DNA of 64,000 nt from CALLVY01 sp937899855 (GCA_039820405.1 JBCBQC010000013.1:29359-93358); one strand, 5' to 3'. Shown: positions 7,581 through 16,292, counted from the stretch's first letter. The notes: generated by a model from the letters alone, not told the origin. A program made the numbers and translations.

Positions 7581-8267
7581 CTACTGCTCCAGTACCTCGT
7601 CCACCAATCCGTAGGCCTGGGCCTCCGCAGCGGTCATCCAGTGGTCCCGGTCACAATCCGCGGTGATCTTCTCAAAGGGCTGCTCCGTATGGCGGCTCAA
7701 GATTTCGTAGAGCTCTCGCTGCATGGCCTTAAACAGGTCGTAGGTAATTTCCATATCCGAAACCTGCCCCTGCATGCCACCCGCTGGCTGGTGAATCATG
7801 ACCCGGCTGTGGGGCAGAGCCGTTCGCTTTCCCTTCGTCCCAGCCGAAAGCAAGACCGCCCCCATCGACGCGGCCATACTCGTACAAATCGTGTTGACAT
7901 CGGGGCTGACCAACTGCATGGTGTCGTAGATGCCCAAACCCGCCGTGACCGATCCGCCGGGGCTGTTGATGTACATTTGGATGTCTTTTTGGGGATCGAG
8001 GGACTGGAGGAAGAGCAACTGGGCCTGGATCACATTGGCCACGTAGTCGTCGACGCCTACGCCCAGGAAGATGATGCGGTCCATCATCAGGCGGGAAAAT
8101 ACGTCCATCTGGACGACGTTGAGTTGGCGCTCTTCCATTACGCTGGGGGTAAAGCCGCGCAGTCGGCGCAGGGCGCCGGCGCTGTGGTGGAGGTGGCGGT
8201 CGACTTGGGGGGCCGCCAAGCCGTGGTGTTGGGTGGCGTACTGCCGGAATTCTTTTCCGTAATTCAT
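7581..8267 (-). CDS. clpP: ATP-dependent Clp protease proteolytic subunit
   Basis: 228 residues from ATG 8267; the frame is open further upstream without family similarity. It is the serine peptidase ClpP, which forms a 14-mer degrading proteins fed by ClpX or ClpA/C. The catalytic triad is visible: Ser in CTSMAASMGAVL, His in RVMIHQP, Asp in DCDRDHWM. IYINSPGG-type oxyanion motif appears as YINSPGGSVTAG. No clpX gene or trigger factor adjoins it in this window, so this may be a second or stand-alone copy. Confidence 0.95.
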   Translation of the reverse strand: MNYGKEFRQYATQHHGLAAPQVDRHLHHSAGALRRLRGFTPSVMEERQLNVVQMDVFSRLMMDRIIFLGVGVDDYVANVIQAQLLFLQSLDPQKDIQMYINSPGGSVTAGLGIYDTMQLVSPDVNTICTSMAASMGAVLLSAGTKGKRTALPHSRVMIHQPAGGMQGQVSDMEITYDLFKAMQRELYEILSRHTEQPFEKITADCDRDHWMTAAEAQAYGLVDEVLEQ

Positions 8268-8375
8268 TGGGTCTGATTTTTTGATGTAAGACAATAAAGG
8301 TGGCTTCGCTCGCGACGACGCGCGAGACGCTAATGGCCAAAGCAATGCCAGCACTGCGGGAGAGGAAACGTGGGG

Positions 8376-8489
8376 CTAGGGTAGGGACTGGTGGGCGTTT
8401 ACCCATTCCGCCACCCGTCCCAAGGGGATGTCGGGGGGCAATTGGCGCAGTACTTTAAAAACTCGGTCAACTTCAATTTTCCGTTTCAT
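8376..8489 (-). CDS. Small protein of 37 residues, function unknown
   Basis: A short ORF with ATG at 8489 and TAG at 8376, starting MKRKIEVDRVFKVLRQLPPD and ending in IPLGRVAEWVNAHQSLP. It looks like a real folded or amphipathic fragment: charged N terminus, hydrophobic/charged alternation, proline-flanked central part. It follows a strong terminator (8551-8591), so it would need its own promoter. It lacks the GG motif of its two upstream neighbours. I do not recognise a family; coding is likely but unproven. Confidence 0.5.
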   Translation of the reverse strand: MKRKIEVDRVFKVLRQLPPDIPLGRVAEWVNAHQSLP

Positions 8490-8539
8490 GGGTTCCACTG
8501 ATTTGATCTACAACTGCTGAGAGGGGGAGCGGGGACACT

Positions 8540-8591
8540 CGATTGTAAAAGGACCATTCAAGTTGATCAAGTTCCATCAACTTGAACGGTC
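8540..8591 (-). terminator. Terminator of the double-glycine peptide unit
   Basis: On the minus strand GGACCGTTCAAGTTGAT (8591 downward) pairs over 17 positions with ATCAACTTGAATGGTCC, one pair being G-U, followed by TTTTACAATC. On the + strand the same position would be an A-C mismatch, so the minus strand is the transcribed one. It lies 14 bases after the stop of the 54-residue peptide. Confidence 0.8.
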
Positions 8592-8604
8592 CCTAGCTAG
8601 GCAC

Positions 8605-8769
8605 TTAGAGTAGGTCCTCTTCCTTTAGGTCGATGAAGACAGGACGGGGGACGTGTTTGCCTACACCGGTCGCATCAGTACCGCCTTTAATTAGGGAGGA
8701 AGCGCTGGGGCTCAATGCTTGTATTTGCCCGGCACTCAAATCGACAATGGATGAAATCCGTTTTTTCAT
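8605..8769 (-). CDS. Putative double-glycine leader peptide A (54 residues)
   Basis: ATG 8769 to TAA 8605. The N-terminal part MKKRISSIVDLSAGQIQALS, followed by SLIKGG (Gly29-Gly30), has the shape of Bacteroidota natural-product or secreted-peptide leaders: basic start, amphipathic helix, hydrophobic-K-GG processing site. The predicted core after GG has 24 residues (TDATGVGKHVPRPVFIDLKE and EDLL) with no cysteine. It is followed by a strong terminator and preceded 80 bases upstream by a second peptide gene of the same design. No modification enzyme or peptidase-ABC exporter lies nearby. Too short for standard ORF cut-offs. Confidence 0.65.
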   Translation of the reverse strand: MKKRISSIVDLSAGQIQALSPSASSLIKGGTDATGVGKHVPRPVFIDLKEEDLL

Positions 8770-8849
8770 GGTTTGAAAATTTGCAGGTTAAATAATTAAT
8801 AAAGGATGATGCGATTAAATTTTTGGATGCGATGGAGAAAGGTCAGGCC

Positions 8850-9008
8850 TTAGATTTGCCAGGGCCACTGGTTGGGCGGTGGATCACCTTGGAGGCCACC
8901 TCCTCCTCCTTTGATCCGATGGGTTTCCCCTTCGTGGAGGATTTGGCAGCAACGTTCGGCGGTCCGTAGCGGACCAAGGCGCTTGACCGATTGCGGTTTC
9001 TTTTTCAT
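8850..9008 (-). CDS. Putative double-glycine leader peptide B (52 residues)
   Basis: ATG 9008 to TAA 8850. The sequence begins MKKKPQSVKRLGPLRTAERC, continues to THRIKGG (Gly34-Gly35 start of a five-glycine run) and ends in a proline/tryptophan-rich tail GLQGDPPPNQWPWQI. The basic start and I-K-GG site match peptide A. A TTTAACCT element followed by an A/T-rich CAAA stretch precedes both ATGs by about 20-30 bases, supporting common ancestry or shared translation control. The tail could be a secreted core peptide. Function and export route are unknown. Confidence 0.6.
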   Translation of the reverse strand: MKKKPQSVKRLGPLRTAERCCQILHEGETHRIKGGGGGLQGDPPPNQWPWQI

Positions 9009-9170
9009 GGATAAAATGATTTTGAAAGGTTAAAAAATAAAATGCTTAGAAATGGAAAGTCTCCAGGACTTACCCATAAGTACCTTTTTTAATATACGGG
9101 GATTTATCCACTCCTGCTGGCCTCCTCGTTTGAAAAGGGGGCGGTAAGCGCGGGTCTACTTTACCCGGTT

Positions 9171-9731
9171 TCAGAACAAGGCAGCGTAGATGGCCAGGCG
9201 CTTGCTCAGGGGCAGCGCTTTGGATTTTTCATCCCGCTCATCCAAGAGCCCCTGAAGGGCCTTACGCGCCCGACTCAGGCGGGTCTTCACGGCCGCTTCG
9301 CTCGACTCCTGAATTTGAGCCAACTCCCGGATGCTAAAGCCCGCAATTTCGAAAAGGAGTAGCGCCTCCTTCTGTCGCTCCGGCAATTGGTCGATGGCGC
9401 GGTGGAGGAAATGAATATCCAGGGCCAACTCCGGATCGCCAATTTGGCTTTCCATCCGCTCCAGGACTTTGTCTTCCCAGGCCGCCCGAAACTGCTGACG
9501 GCGCCGCTGGTTGTTTAAAATATTATTCGCCACTCCGATCATAAAACTCAGCAATTTTTCCTTCCGTTCGATTCGGTAAAAGGCCTCCAGAGTGGCCAAG
9601 ACCGCCTCCTGTACCAAGTCCTCCGTTTCCATCCGACCGTAGGCCCGGCTGCGACAGTAGCGGACGAAGGCGGGGTGAATGGCTTCGTACCAATTCAAAA
9701 ATTCGGCGTGGTTGGAAGATCGCGTATTCAT
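9171..9731 (-). CDS. ECF RNA polymerase sigma factor
   Basis: 186 residues. Region 2 spans ~15-85 (FVRYCRSRA, EDLVQEAVLATLEAF, FMIGVANNILNNQRRR) and region 4 ~110-165 (LPERQKEALLLFEIAGFSIR, ELAQIQESSEAAVKTRLSRA). It should direct RNA polymerase to a small regulon. No anti-sigma gene follows; instead the same strand continues into the two double-glycine peptide genes, with a 162-base gap. Its own upstream region carries an ECF-like motif (9759-9785) shared with the second ECF gene of the window, suggesting autoregulation. Confidence 0.93.
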   Translation of the reverse strand: MNTRSSNHAEFLNWYEAIHPAFVRYCRSRAYGRMETEDLVQEAVLATLEAFYRIERKEKLLSFMIGVANNILNNQRRRQQFRAAWEDKVLERMESQIGDPELALDIHFLHRAIDQLPERQKEALLLFEIAGFSIRELAQIQESSEAAVKTRLSRARKALQGLLDERDEKSKALPLSKRLAIYAALF

Positions 9732-9758
9732 CAGCTCGTTGGTTGGTGTACTGATATA

Positions 9759-9785
9759 GTAACACGAAAGGCAAAAAGGTTACAA
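9759..9785 (-). promoter_or_regulatory. Candidate ECF-type autoregulated promoter
   Basis: Minus-strand TGTAACCTTTTTGCC followed by CGTGTTAC. The AACC-TTTTT-(G/C)CC-TT-CGT core is also found before the other ECF gene (50183-50210). It lies 28 bases before the ATG. Confidence 0.5.
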
Positions 9786-9873
9786 GGGTGGATTAAATTT
9801 TAACATTTCGCGCTCCCCGATACGGTATGGAGACTTTGTTTTTTATCGTACATTCCCCACAAAATTTCACCCT

Positions 9874-10758
9874 TTGCAACAAGTCCACCCCATCGAGCTC
9901 GCCGACGGTAGCCACACTGCCATCACGATCTTCCGCGACGGAGCCAGTGCTAGCGCTCCCCTCCTCCTGCTCTTCCCCGCCATGGGCGTCGAGGCTTCCT
10001 ATTACCAGCCCTTCGCCGAGCACCTGGCGCAGCGGGATTGGATCGTCGTGACCGCCGACCTGCGCGGCCTTGGGCAGTCGAGCGTCCGCCCCCGTCGGGG
10101 CGTGGATTTTGGTTACGAAACCATGTTGGAACTGGATTATCGCGGCATCTTCGCCGCTATCGAGCGGCAGTTTTCCCAGCGGCCCCTCTACGTCATGGGC
10201 CACAGCCTGGGCGGACAGTTGGCCAGTTTGTATCTCAGTCGCCACCGGATGGCCGTGGCGGGCCTGATTCTCATCGCCTCCTGTTCGGTCCATTATTCGG
10301 GTTGGACGGGCTGGGAGCGCTGGCGTTTGCGCTTGGGGTTTTTGCTGTTTCCACTGCTGGCGGGGGCCTGGGGTTACTTTCCGGGCGACCTGGTGGGTTT
10401 TGGCGGACGGGCGGGTCGGCGGCAGATTTTGGATTGGTGCCAACAGGGGCGAAGTGGTCAGTACCACTTGGCGGGCAGCACCTTCGACTACGAACGGGCG
10501 CTGGGTACCTTAATCCTTCCGGTACTGGCCATTGCCATCGAAGACGATCCCCTCGCACCCATCCCCGCCATCCAAAACCTCTACCGCAAACTGCATCCCG
10601 ACGGTAGTGTCCAACAAAAGGTACTGACCCGGGCGCTCGCTCAGTCGCCCCGGCTCAACCACTTCAACTGGGCCCGCCGGGGAGCGGCCACGGCCCAGCT
10701 CATTCGGGAATGGCAAATGGGCCTTGCCCCCAATCCACCTGGGGAGCCCAGCGTCTAG
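9874..10758 (+). CDS. Alpha/beta hydrolase
   Basis: 294 residues, with TTG at 9874 as the only plausible start near the fold's first strand. The nucleophile elbow GHSLGGQ (~residue 109) and the N-terminal LLLLFPAMGVEASYYQPFAE strand/oxyanion region identify a serine hydrolase of the alpha/beta fold; IEDDPLAP supplies the likely acid and LNHFNW the histidine. A membrane-like stretch (LRLGFLLFPLLAGAWGYFPG, ~residues 150-170) forms a hydrophobic lid. The substrate is unknown; resemblance to lysophospholipase-like hydrolases is only general. Its end overlaps the convergent cupin gene by 4 bases. Confidence 0.85.
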   Translation: MQQVHPIELADGSHTAITIFRDGASASAPLLLLFPAMGVEASYYQPFAEHLAQRDWIVVTADLRGLGQSSVRPRRGVDFGYETMLELDYRGIFAAIERQFSQRPLYVMGHSLGGQLASLYLSRHRMAVAGLILIASCSVHYSGWTGWERWRLRLGFLLFPLLAGAWGYFPGDLVGFGGRAGRRQILDWCQQGRSGQYHLAGSTFDYERALGTLILPVLAIAIEDDPLAPIPAIQNLYRKLHPDGSVQQKVLTRALAQSPRLNHFNWARRGAATAQLIREWQMGLAPNPPGEPSV

Positions 10759-11117
10759 ATCCATTCCTGATTCTGGACGGTCAGCTCGTGTTGGATTTCG
10801 CCGGTATGCTTGGTAGACTTGGGCTCGATGAGCATCAACCAGACCTCCTCCCCATTGGTGCGGGGCCGGTGTTCGACCCCCTTGGGCACCACGAGTATTT
10901 CCCCCGGTCCAATGACGACGGTCCGATCGCGAAAATCCATAAAGAGCGTCCCTTGCTGCACCACAAAAAGCTCGTCCTCCTCCGCGTGGCTGTGCCAAAT
11001 CATCTCCCCTTTTACTTTGGCGAGTTTGACGTACTGTCCGTTGAGCTCGGCAATGATTTTGGGCGTCCAATGCTCGTCAAATTGCTGGTATTTTTCTCTA
11101 AGGTTGATGCGGTCCAT
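10755..11117 (-). CDS. Cupin-domain protein
   Basis: 120 residues, a single cupin barrel. Motif 1 appears as HSHAEEDELFVVQQG with the usual two His and a Glu metal ligands, and motif 2 as PGEILVVPKGVEHRP with the last His. It probably binds a metal and either isomerises or senses a small molecule. It converges on the hydrolase gene with a 4-base overlap. Substrate unknown. Confidence 0.88.
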   Translation of the reverse strand: MDRINLREKYQQFDEHWTPKIIAELNGQYVKLAKVKGEMIWHSHAEEDELFVVQQGTLFMDFRDRTVVIGPGEILVVPKGVEHRPRTNGEEVWLMLIEPKSTKHTGEIQHELTVQNQEWI

Positions 11118-11190
11118 GACGGTGATTTTTTGTCAAAGTTAGGAAATTCGCGCCAATGCCGCCGCCCCCGGTAGCGGGTGGCCGGAGCCC

Positions 11191-12036
11191 CTATTCCAGG
11201 GCATCGAGGGGAAGAAACTCATAGGTCAACTCCCGGTTTTCGTAACTGAACAAGAGGGCGGGATTGTCCGCCGCATCCAGGTCCATGCCCGAGCCCATCA
11301 GTCGAATGCCTTCGGGGCTGAGGTAATCGAAGGTCTTGGTGCGGAAGCCCAAATCACCGCCGATACAAAGCACCTCAACACCGCGCTGGCGAACCGCCAC
11401 GAGTAAGGGGTAAACGGTTTCGTAAAAATTATTGGGATTGATACAGTGAAAACAATCCCCCAGTTGCCCATTGGCCGTCGCCACAATTTGTCCCTCCAAG
11501 TCTTCATTCCCGTACATCCAGACCAGCTTGTGGTGCAGCAGAACGAAGTGGCTACTCTCCGTAATGGTGTCGGTCACCCTGCGAATCAACGCCAGTTGTT
11601 CGCCGACCATACTGCTCAGGCTATCCTGGGTGTCGAGTACCAAAAAGGTAATTCCCCCCTCGTGTTGGGTGTAAAAGGCCGGCCGGCCGGTATATTCCGT
11701 CACCAGATCGAGATCGTCATAGTCGTGGTTGCCCAGGGCCAGGAGCGTACGGGGGTTGGAAAGTTGGAAGAGGGCTTCCAGAGAATCCATCGTGGGGCGA
11801 TCGATGGAGCTGTTGGGAGCCAGATCGCCACCGAGTAGGAGCAGGTCATAGGCATCGTAGTTGATGCGGGCCAGGGCGGGATTGAAGTCTGCGTTGCTGG
11901 TCATTCGGGTGTGCCCCAGGTGGAGGATGCGCTGGGTGGGAGTGGATGGGGGGAGGGGCTCCATGCCATCATCGTCACTGGCGCAAGCGAACAGCAGGAG
12001 CAGTAGCGTACCGTAGAAATAGTAGTATAAGTTCAT
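11191..12036 (-). CDS. Metallophosphoesterase-like lipoprotein
   Basis: 281 residues with a hydrophobic N terminus and lipobox LLFAC (Cys18), so a lipoprotein. Calcineurin-like motifs II-IV are present: LLLGGDLAP, LALGNHDYDD and VLLHHKLVW. Motif I, normally D-x-H, reads HLGHTRM here and lacks the Asp, and the final GHxH is replaced by CIGGDLGF. A one-metal or inactive phosphoesterase is possible. The region 12037-12150 upstream holds no gene. Confidence 0.8.
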   Translation of the reverse strand: MNLYYYFYGTLLLLLFACASDDDGMEPLPPSTPTQRILHLGHTRMTSNADFNPALARINYDAYDLLLLGGDLAPNSSIDRPTMDSLEALFQLSNPRTLLALGNHDYDDLDLVTEYTGRPAFYTQHEGGITFLVLDTQDSLSSMVGEQLALIRRVTDTITESSHFVLLHHKLVWMYGNEDLEGQIVATANGQLGDCFHCINPNNFYETVYPLLVAVRQRGVEVLCIGGDLGFRTKTFDYLSPEGIRLMGSGMDLDAADNPALLFSYENRELTYEFLPLDALE

Positions 12037-12150
12037 GTTTTTTTATTGCGATTGATCACGGAGGACCAACCTCCATTCGAAGGGGGTACTCTCTAGTGAT
12101 AGAAAACAAGGCAGATGGTCCGGGGTTTCGCGAGGAGCTCCGGTCTTTTT

Positions 12151-13356
12151 TTAGGGGCTCGTTTCCAAATCCAGGAGTAGAAAACAGTGAAAAATTACAA
12201 AAAATAGGATGCCCATTTGGACTTCCAGGATACATTCCGTCAGCATCGAGAGCAAGATCAGGGCGCTGAAAAAGACCGCGATGTACTTTTGTCGACGGAG
12301 GGCCAGCCAGAAGGGGGGCAGGACATTTAGCAGCAGTATGCCCAAGCCCAGCAGGCCCAGGGCAATCGAAGTCTGGAGGTATTGGTTGTGCGCGTTGAAA
12401 TGCGACTCCAGGGCCTTGGTCACCCCATCCCGAGCGTAGAGGCGGTCCAGTTCGTCCTGTACGTCACCCGTTCCGTGCCCCAACCAGGGCGATTCCCGAA
12501 TCAATTCTACACTCAGCCCCCACATGGCCCAACGCACGTTGGATTCCGTCTGGGGATCCTTAAACTCGCGGTAGGCCTCCACCATGCGCTTTTGCGTCGT
12601 CGGAATCGTCCAAGCCAAGGTAGCCACCAGCACCAATCCTCCCCCCACACTCAAAACGGCCAGGCCCACTTTTCGCTGCGCCAGTAGGTACCACAGCAGG
12701 CTAATCGATAGCAGCAAAAGCAGGAGCAACAGTTGCATCCGCGCCGTCAGCAATACGATAAATACGACGACGTGCAAGGAGAGCACCAAGCGCCCCATAC
12801 GGCCCCAGCCAGTGATTTGCTGGCGCCGGCGCGACCATTCTTCCAGGAGAAGGAAGAGGACAAAATTGAGGTAAATGGCCACGTAGGTGGGATGCGCACC
12901 GAGGTAGCCACTCAGGTATTTGTAATAAAAACCGTTGAGCCCGGTTTGCCAGTAGGTCAGCGTGGCCGCTCCGTAGGCGTAAAGGGTGGCCACCAGGCAA
13001 CCCAGTACAAAACTGCGAAAAACGGTGGGTCGGGCCGCCCGGGGGAAGGGAACGGAGAAGATCACGGGGGGGAGGAGTAAAAAAGACAGCTTGGTTTCGA
13101 GGTCAAAGCTGGCCTCCGGCCAGTTGGTGGTGTGGTACAAACCCAGCAGGTGAACACCGTAAAAGGCGACCATCAGGAGGGGCCAGTAACCAAAAGCCTT
13201 TTGGGGGTAGCGCCAGAGGTAGCCACCGGCCAGGCCATTGAGCCCAATCCCAATCAGGCTCAGTACCGCCATTCGGGGCAGGGGCAGTAGACAAAACGCA
13301 AACAGCACCAACAAATAATAATGGATTTGCTGGTGCTGCTGCTCCGTAAGGATCAT
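12151..13356 (-). CDS. O-antigen ligase/polymerase-like membrane protein (Wzy_C)
   Basis: 401 residues with about ten hydrophobic segments and a large loop at ~270-325 containing RESPWLGHGTGDVQDEL and HFNAHNQYLQ, the pattern of the Wzy_C domain that joins or polymerises polysaccharide repeat units at the periplasmic face. It starts 20 bases after the infB stop on the same strand, so it may be carried on read-through transcripts, although the functions are unrelated. A second member of the family lies at 42446-43927. Confidence 0.85.
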   Translation of the reverse strand: MILTEQQHQQIHYYLLVLFAFCLLPLPRMAVLSLIGIGLNGLAGGYLWRYPQKAFGYWPLLMVAFYGVHLLGLYHTTNWPEASFDLETKLSFLLLPPVIFSVPFPRAARPTVFRSFVLGCLVATLYAYGAATLTYWQTGLNGFYYKYLSGYLGAHPTYVAIYLNFVLFLLLEEWSRRRQQITGWGRMGRLVLSLHVVVFIVLLTARMQLLLLLLLLSISLLWYLLAQRKVGLAVLSVGGGLVLVATLAWTIPTTQKRMVEAYREFKDPQTESNVRWAMWGLSVELIRESPWLGHGTGDVQDELDRLYARDGVTKALESHFNAHNQYLQTSIALGLLGLGILLLNVLPPFWLALRRQKYIAVFFSALILLSMLTECILEVQMGILFFVIFHCFLLLDLETSP

Positions 13357-13376
13357 TGGAAAGGCCAGTGTGGCAG

Positions 13377-16292
13377 TTAGGTGAGTCGCTGTTTGATTTC
13401 GACGATCTCGTAGGCTTCAATTACATCGCCCACCTTGATGTCGTTAAAATTCTTGATCGTAATACCACATTCAAAACCATTCTTGACTTCCTTGACGTCG
13501 TCCTTGAAGCGCTTGAGCGAGGAAATTTCGCCGGTCGCTCCTTCCTTGATCGGGAAGATGACAATCCCGTCGCGGATGAGGCGAACCTTGGAGTTCCGAG
13601 AAATCGTTCCTTCGATTACTTGACAACCCGCCACCGTACCAATCCGACTGATCTTGTAGGTCTCCCGAACATCCACTTGCGCCACTACCTGCTCTTCCTT
13701 GGTTGGCTCAAGCATGCCTTCGATGGCCATCTTGATCTCTTCGATCGCCTCGTAGATGATCGAATAGGTCTTAATCTGCACCCCTTCGCGTTCGGCCAGC
13801 TTGCGCGCACCGAGCGAGGGCCGGACCTGGAAACCAATCACGATGGCATCCGAAGCGGAAGCCAGTAGGACGTCCGATTCGATGATCTGACCAACGGCCT
13901 TGTGAATCACATTGACCTGAACCGTCTCGATCGACAGTTTGATCAGGGAGTCCGATAGGGCTTCGATCGAGCCATCCACGTCCCCCTTAACGATCAGGTT
14001 GAGCTCCTTAAAGGTTCCGAGGGCCAAGCGACGCCCGATTTCATCGAGGCTGATCCGCTTGCTGGCGCGAGTGGCTTGTTCCCGCGCAATCTGCGAACGG
14101 CGGGAGGCCACCTGACGGGCTTCTTGCTCATTGTCCATTACCTTGAAGGATTCCCCGGCCTGCGGGGCTCCACTCAAGCCGAGTACGAGTACGGGATTGG
14201 AGGGACCTACTTCCTTGACCTTTTTGCCACGCTCGTTGAACATGGCCTTCACCTTACCCGAATGACTACCCGCCAGTACCGGATCGCCGATTTTGAGCGA
14301 GCCGGTCTGTACCAGTACTTTGGTGACGAATCCCCGGCCCTTGTCCAGAGAAGCTTCGATCACCGCACCGATAGCCGGGCGGCTGGGGTTGGCTTTGAGT
14401 TCGAGCAGCTCTGCCTCCAAGAGGATTTTTTCGAGCAGCAGGTCAATATTGGCGCCGGTCTTGGCCGAAATATCTTGCGATTGGTAGCTTCCGCCCCACT
14501 CTTCCACCAAAAAGTTCATACTGGCCAGCTCCTGCTTGATGCGCTCGGGCTGGGCGCCGTCTTTGTCTACCTTGTTGATGGCAAATACGATGGGAACCCC
14601 CGCCGCCTGGGCGTGGCTAATGGCTTCTTTGGTTTGGGGCATGATACTATCGTCCGCCGCGATGATGATCACCGCTACGTCAGTTACCTTGGCTCCCCGA
14701 GCCCGCATGGCGGTAAAGGCTTCGTGACCCGGCGTATCGAGGAAGGTAATTCTCTTGTCGTCTTTGCCCACTTCTACTTCGTAAGCACCGATGTGTTGGG
14801 TAATCCCCCCGGCTTCTCCACTCGTCACGTTGGCCGAGCGAATGTAATCCAGCAAGGAAGTCTTACCGTGATCGACGTGGCCCATCACCGTGACGATGGG
14901 GGCCCGTGGCTCCAGGTCGACGGGATCGTCGACGATTTCTTCTTCTTCCACCACTTCCTCCTCCGCACTGATGAACTCGACTTCGTGGCCAAATTCTTCC
15001 ACCACCAGTTCGATGATCTCAGCGTCGAGGCGTTGGTTGATCGAAACGATGACGCCCAGGTTCATACAGGTCGTGATGACCTGCGATACGGGAACGTCCA
15101 TCAGGCTCGCCAATTCGGAGACGGAGACAAATTCGGTGAGTTGGAGCTTGCCCGTTTCCTTGGCGGCATCGAGCATTTCCTGCTTTTCGCGGATCCGCTC
15201 GCGATTATCCCGACGGAGTTTCTGGCGGGTCTTCTTGCCCTTGCCCGACATCCGGGCCATCGTTTGCCGGATTTTCTCGTCGATTTCCTTTTTGGAGACC
15301 TCGCGAACCTCGTCGCGCTTGCGGCCACCGCCGCGATTACCACCACGGCCGCCGCCGCCCCGGTTGTCCCGGTTGCTGACTTGGCTGATGGTTACTTTTT
15401 TGCGCTTGCGCTTGCGTTTGACGGTGGTTTCGCCAGCGGGTTTGTTCCCGCCCTCGCTCTTGGCGCCAGCGGGTGACGCTTCGGGAGCCTTATCGGCGGT
15501 TTTCTTCTTTTTCTTCTTTGGCTTTTTCAGCTTGTCCGTATCGATCTTACCCAAAATCTTGAGGCCCTTGAGCTGGGGCGTCTTGGCGCGGATCATCTCA
15601 CTTTTCGCCGGTGGAGCGGCTTCGGGCGCGCGGGCTTCCTTGACGGGCTGATCCGGCTCGGACTTGGTGGTCGGCGTCTCCTTCGTACTCGTGACTACGG
15701 GAGGAGCCGGCGTTTTGGTAGCCTCCTCGGGGGGGCTAGCGGGCGTCTCGGGAGCCTTTTTCTCCGGGCTGCTGGTGGTAGCGGGAGGCGTCTCGGGAGT
15801 CGATTCCGGCGCCTTGGGAGTAGCTTTGGCCTTGGGCGGGTCCAGATCGATTTTGCCCATCACCTTGAGACCGATCTTGGGCTTCTCCTCCGTCTTCTCC
15901 TCGGTAGGAGGCGGAGTAGTTGCCACGGGTTGGGGCTCCGCAACGGGCTTTTCCTGAACCACGACGGGTTCGACGGGGGCAGGAGGAGGGGGGGGTGGTG
16001 GAGGGGGCGGAGCCGTCTCTTTGGGTACGGCGATCACGGGCGTCTCTTTGACGGGGGCCGGAGGAGGAGTCTCCTTTTTGGGACTCATCCGGTTGCCGAT
16101 AACCAGTTGGTCTGCTTTTTCCTTGATAGCTACCGAATTCTGGAACTCCTTGAGGAGTTGCTCGTACATCTCGTCAGTCACCTTGGAAGTAGGCTTATTT
16201 TCGATGTCGAAGCCCTTGTTGTGTAAGTGCTCGACGATGGTACTGGTACCGACGTTTAATTCTTTTGCTATCTTAATTAACCGTTTTGCCAT
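13377..16292 (-). CDS. infB: Translation initiation factor IF-2
   Basis: 971 residues, longer than the ~890 of E. coli. IF2_N begins at the N terminus (RLIKIAKELNVGTSTIVEHL). A linker of about 300 residues rich in Pro, Lys, Thr and Ala follows, with a run of ten prolines near residue 100 and a Gly/Arg patch near 315. A second IF2_N domain (~390-440) precedes the G domain: GHVDHGKT (~470-477), DTPGHEAF (~518), NKVD (~571). Domains II-IV follow to the C terminus. It brings fMet-tRNA to the 30S subunit and drives subunit joining. The third gene of rimP-nusA-infB. Confidence 0.97.
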   Translation of the reverse strand: MAKRLIKIAKELNVGTSTIVEHLHNKGFDIENKPTSKVTDEMYEQLLKEFQNSVAIKEKADQLVIGNRMSPKKETPPPAPVKETPVIAVPKETAPPPPPPPPPPAPVEPVVVQEKPVAEPQPVATTPPPTEEKTEEKPKIGLKVMGKIDLDPPKAKATPKAPESTPETPPATTSSPEKKAPETPASPPEEATKTPAPPVVTSTKETPTTKSEPDQPVKEARAPEAAPPAKSEMIRAKTPQLKGLKILGKIDTDKLKKPKKKKKKTADKAPEASPAGAKSEGGNKPAGETTVKRKRKRKKVTISQVSNRDNRGGGGRGGNRGGGRKRDEVREVSKKEIDEKIRQTMARMSGKGKKTRQKLRRDNRERIREKQEMLDAAKETGKLQLTEFVSVSELASLMDVPVSQVITTCMNLGVIVSINQRLDAEIIELVVEEFGHEVEFISAEEEVVEEEEIVDDPVDLEPRAPIVTVMGHVDHGKTSLLDYIRSANVTSGEAGGITQHIGAYEVEVGKDDKRITFLDTPGHEAFTAMRARGAKVTDVAVIIIAADDSIMPQTKEAISHAQAAGVPIVFAINKVDKDGAQPERIKQELASMNFLVEEWGGSYQSQDISAKTGANIDLLLEKILLEAELLELKANPSRPAIGAVIEASLDKGRGFVTKVLVQTGSLKIGDPVLAGSHSGKVKAMFNERGKKVKEVGPSNPVLVLGLSGAPQAGESFKVMDNEQEARQVASRRSQIAREQATRASKRISLDEIGRRLALGTFKELNLIVKGDVDGSIEALSDSLIKLSIETVQVNVIHKAVGQIIESDVLLASASDAIVIGFQVRPSLGARKLAEREGVQIKTYSIIYEAIEEIKMAIEGMLEPTKEEQVVAQVDVRETYKISRIGTVAGCQVIEGTISRNSKVRLIRDGIVIFPIKEGATGEISSLKRFKDDVKEVKNGFECGITIKNFNDIKVGDVIEAYEIVEIKQRLT

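Noticed and set aside
14076..15476. 466-codon + strand ORF
   Set aside because: Antisense to infB, a certain gene; repeated Gly/Ala/Phe text mirrors the infB linker.
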